Assembly: GCF_001642475.1 (NCBI RefSeq)
Contig: NW_019174026.1
Location: forward strand, 1 to 64,000
Origin: Fonsecaea monophora
Lineage: Eukaryota > Ascomycota > Eurotiomycetes > Chaetothyriales > Herpotrichiellaceae
Direction of reading: 5' to 3'
Length of the DNA stretch: 64,000 nucleotides
Shown here piece by piece: positions 62,716-64,000 of this stretch (position 1 is its first letter; each line of letters begins with the position of its first letter). Below the pieces are notes generated by a model. It saw only the letters and a list, made by a program, of their open reading frames with translations, was not told the DNA's origin and ran no database searches. A program made the translations under genes and the position numbers.

Positions 62716-63910
62716 ATGGTCCACACGCGAGGCATGGAGAAGGCACCCAGCGCGCCACCTTCGTCAACAAACTCCACTCTCATGCTTCCTGCGCCCTCCC
62801 GACGCATCGCGGGCAAACGCATCGCTGGCAAACGCACCGCTGGCAAACGCCCCTCGGGCAAACGTGGCCCAACCAAACGCACCACCAGGACACCTGCAGC
62901 TCCCAAGGCCACCTCCTCGACCGGCGAGCAACCCGATACCGACGATGATTCGATCACCTGCTGGATCCCTGCCCCCGAGGTGCCGGGTTTGCGTCCTGTC
63001 GAGAAAAATGACTTTCACACGGAGGGCTTTGTCTGTTTGTGTTACTGGAGTCCCGACAAGACCTGGTTTGCCATACGTATCTGCACGCCCAACAGTGACC
63101 CGAGGCTGCAAGACCTACTGAGAGATCTTATCTCCGAAGCCGAGGCGTGGAGTAAGAAAGAAAAGAAGCAGGGCGGTGGTGCGGGAGGCGTCCCGGACAA
63201 AACCACCACCATCGAGAACTTCATCCGCGACACCAGTCCCTCGCTCTGGTACAGCGAAGACGATGGAGGAAAACAGCTGGAGTAGGTGCCCCGAGTCTTG
63301 TCTCTTCCTTGCTGCCACTTTCTCTTTCCTTTCGTTCTACAGTGGCTACGAGTTTACCTCACAACAACCAAGGTATGCTGACGAAACCTTTAGTCAATTC
63401 AGCTGGGTGCCCCAGATGGCATGCATGCAGTTCGACGAAACCTTTGCCCGCGAGAACAAGCTGCCTTTCGTGGATCTGGCGAAAAAGGACCTCGCGTCCT
63501 TCACGGCAAAGCAAGCCTTGCTCGCCATGAACGAGTCCGTTCAAGCGATGCCAGCAAATGAGGAGGAGATGCCAGCCAACAATGAAGAGGCGATGGCCGT
63601 CGATGATCAGGAGGAGCCAGCAAATGAGGAGGATATGCCAGGCAATAATGAAGAGGTCATGGTCATCGATGATGATCAGGAGAAGCCAGCAAATGAAGGG
63701 GGGATACCAGTCAATGATGAAGAGGTGATGGTCATTGACAATCAGGAGAAGCCAGCAAATGAGGGGGAGAAGGCTGCCGAGAAGGAAGAGAAGGCTTCCG
63801 ATGAGGAAGAGAAGCCTCCCGGTGAGGAGGAGAAGCCCACCAATGAGCAGGAGAAGCCTGCCAACAAGGAGGACGCCAACGACAAGGCCGCTGGGCCGGA
63901 AGAGTCTTAG
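62716..63910 (+). CDS. gene G: family protein, basic AGKR repeat and acidic tail, one intron
   Basis: Exon 1 is 62716-63281 and exon 2 is 63343-63910, with a 61 nt intron (GTAGGT donor, CTACAG acceptor) splitting a codon in phase 2; the product has 377 residues. The N-terminus has five 'AGKR/SGKR'-type repeats, likely a basic nucleic-acid-binding or nuclear-targeting stretch. The core contains 'GFVCLCYWSPDKTWFAIRIC', then across the junction 'YADETFSQFSWVP' and 'CMQFDETFARENKLPFVDLA', the counterpart of the gene E motif. The C-terminal 120 residues are an acidic tail with repeats of 'QEKPANE' and 'NNEE'. Function unknown. Confidence 0.72.
63282..63342 (+). other. intron of gene G (61 nt)
   Basis: GTAGGT...CTACAG boundaries, a CT-rich tract before the acceptor, and a continuous family-like reading frame across the junction support it. 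Without splicing exon 1 ends in a TAG immediately at the donor (GGAGTAGGT). Confidence 0.85.
63550..63860 (+). repeat. in-frame repeats of the gene G acidic tail
   Basis: The units 'GCCAGCAAATGA(G/A)G(G/A)GG' alternate with 'AATGA(A/T)GAGGTGATGGTCAT' blocks. The tail is built from a partly duplicated 60-75 bp module and then from 'GAGGAAGAGAAGCCTCC'-type modules of 12-30 bp. Confidence 0.75.
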
Positions 63911-64000
63911 ATAGTAATAGCGCGCAACTCGCGCAACTCGCGATAGAATAGTTAATGAACACTCTGGCAGACCTCGTGCGGAGTAATCAGCATTGTGCGG
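63911..64000. other. 3' flank of gene G
   Basis: After the TAG at 63,908-63,910 a short A/T-richer stretch with 'GATAGAATAGTTAATGAA' could contain the polyadenylation region. Nothing else is seen up to the window end. Confidence 0.4.

Overview
The window reads as nuclear DNA of a filamentous fungus, most likely a Pezizomycotina ascomycete. This is an inference from gene fragments typical of such genomes, short GT-AG introns (about 48-61 nt) and a Ty3/gypsy chromovirus-like retroelement. No rRNA, tRNA or CRISPR was found. It looks like an accessory or repeat-rich compartment: most recognisable genes are broken by frameshifts, truncated or rearranged, and only the right end (about 53.5-64 kb) carries long intact reading frames.

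Layout. (1) 1-7.2 kb: a GC-rich block with coding-like stretches whose codons end almost always in C or G, broken by many frameshifts and split by a roughly 620 bp lower-GC insertion at 5.37-6.0 kb. I recognise no protein except a possible DEDD-exonuclease motif at 7.05-7.2 kb; a relic of an integrated DNA virus or other foreign DNA is plausible but unproven. (2) 7.3-22.4 kb: a gene graveyard with an acetyl-CoA transporter, an F-box protein, a sulfite-oxidase family protein, a cytochrome P450, a chip of a poly(A)-binding protein RRM, a GNAT-like protein and an MFS transporter whose two halves now lie in opposite orientation. (3) 22.4-32.3 kb: four minisatellite arrays and a decayed gypsy element (gag, protease, RT, RNase H, integrase in order) with nested insertions. 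One minisatellite occurs twice, inverted, inside the element, and the second copy abuts a chip of a subtilisin gene. (4) 33-47 kb: more relics, namely an LCCL-domain membrane protein, a cyclase-family enzyme, a JIP5-like WD40 protein, an epoxide hydrolase, a kinase-like fragment, a C2H2 zinc-finger protein and a 3'-5' exonuclease. (5) 47-53.4 kb: no recognisable gene, two repeat clusters. (6) 53.5-64 kb: seven predicted genes (called A to G here) of an apparently lineage-specific, fast-diverging family. They share a small beta-strand-rich core, and several carry a 'DDYY...N.LP' element and repetitive or acidic tails.

The seven genes alternate in strand, share duplicated intergenic DNA, and differ by internal repeats, which suggests expansion by local duplication with rapid divergence. 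They are the best candidate for an undescribed system, though nothing in them reveals a biochemical function. The left part looks like a dumping ground of fragments copied from ordinary chromosomal genes, including housekeeping ones such as PAB1 and JIP5, as seen in supernumerary chromosomes or rearranged accessory regions. Indels dominate the damage, so repeat-induced C-to-T mutation is not its obvious cause; assembly indel errors are an alternative for part of it.
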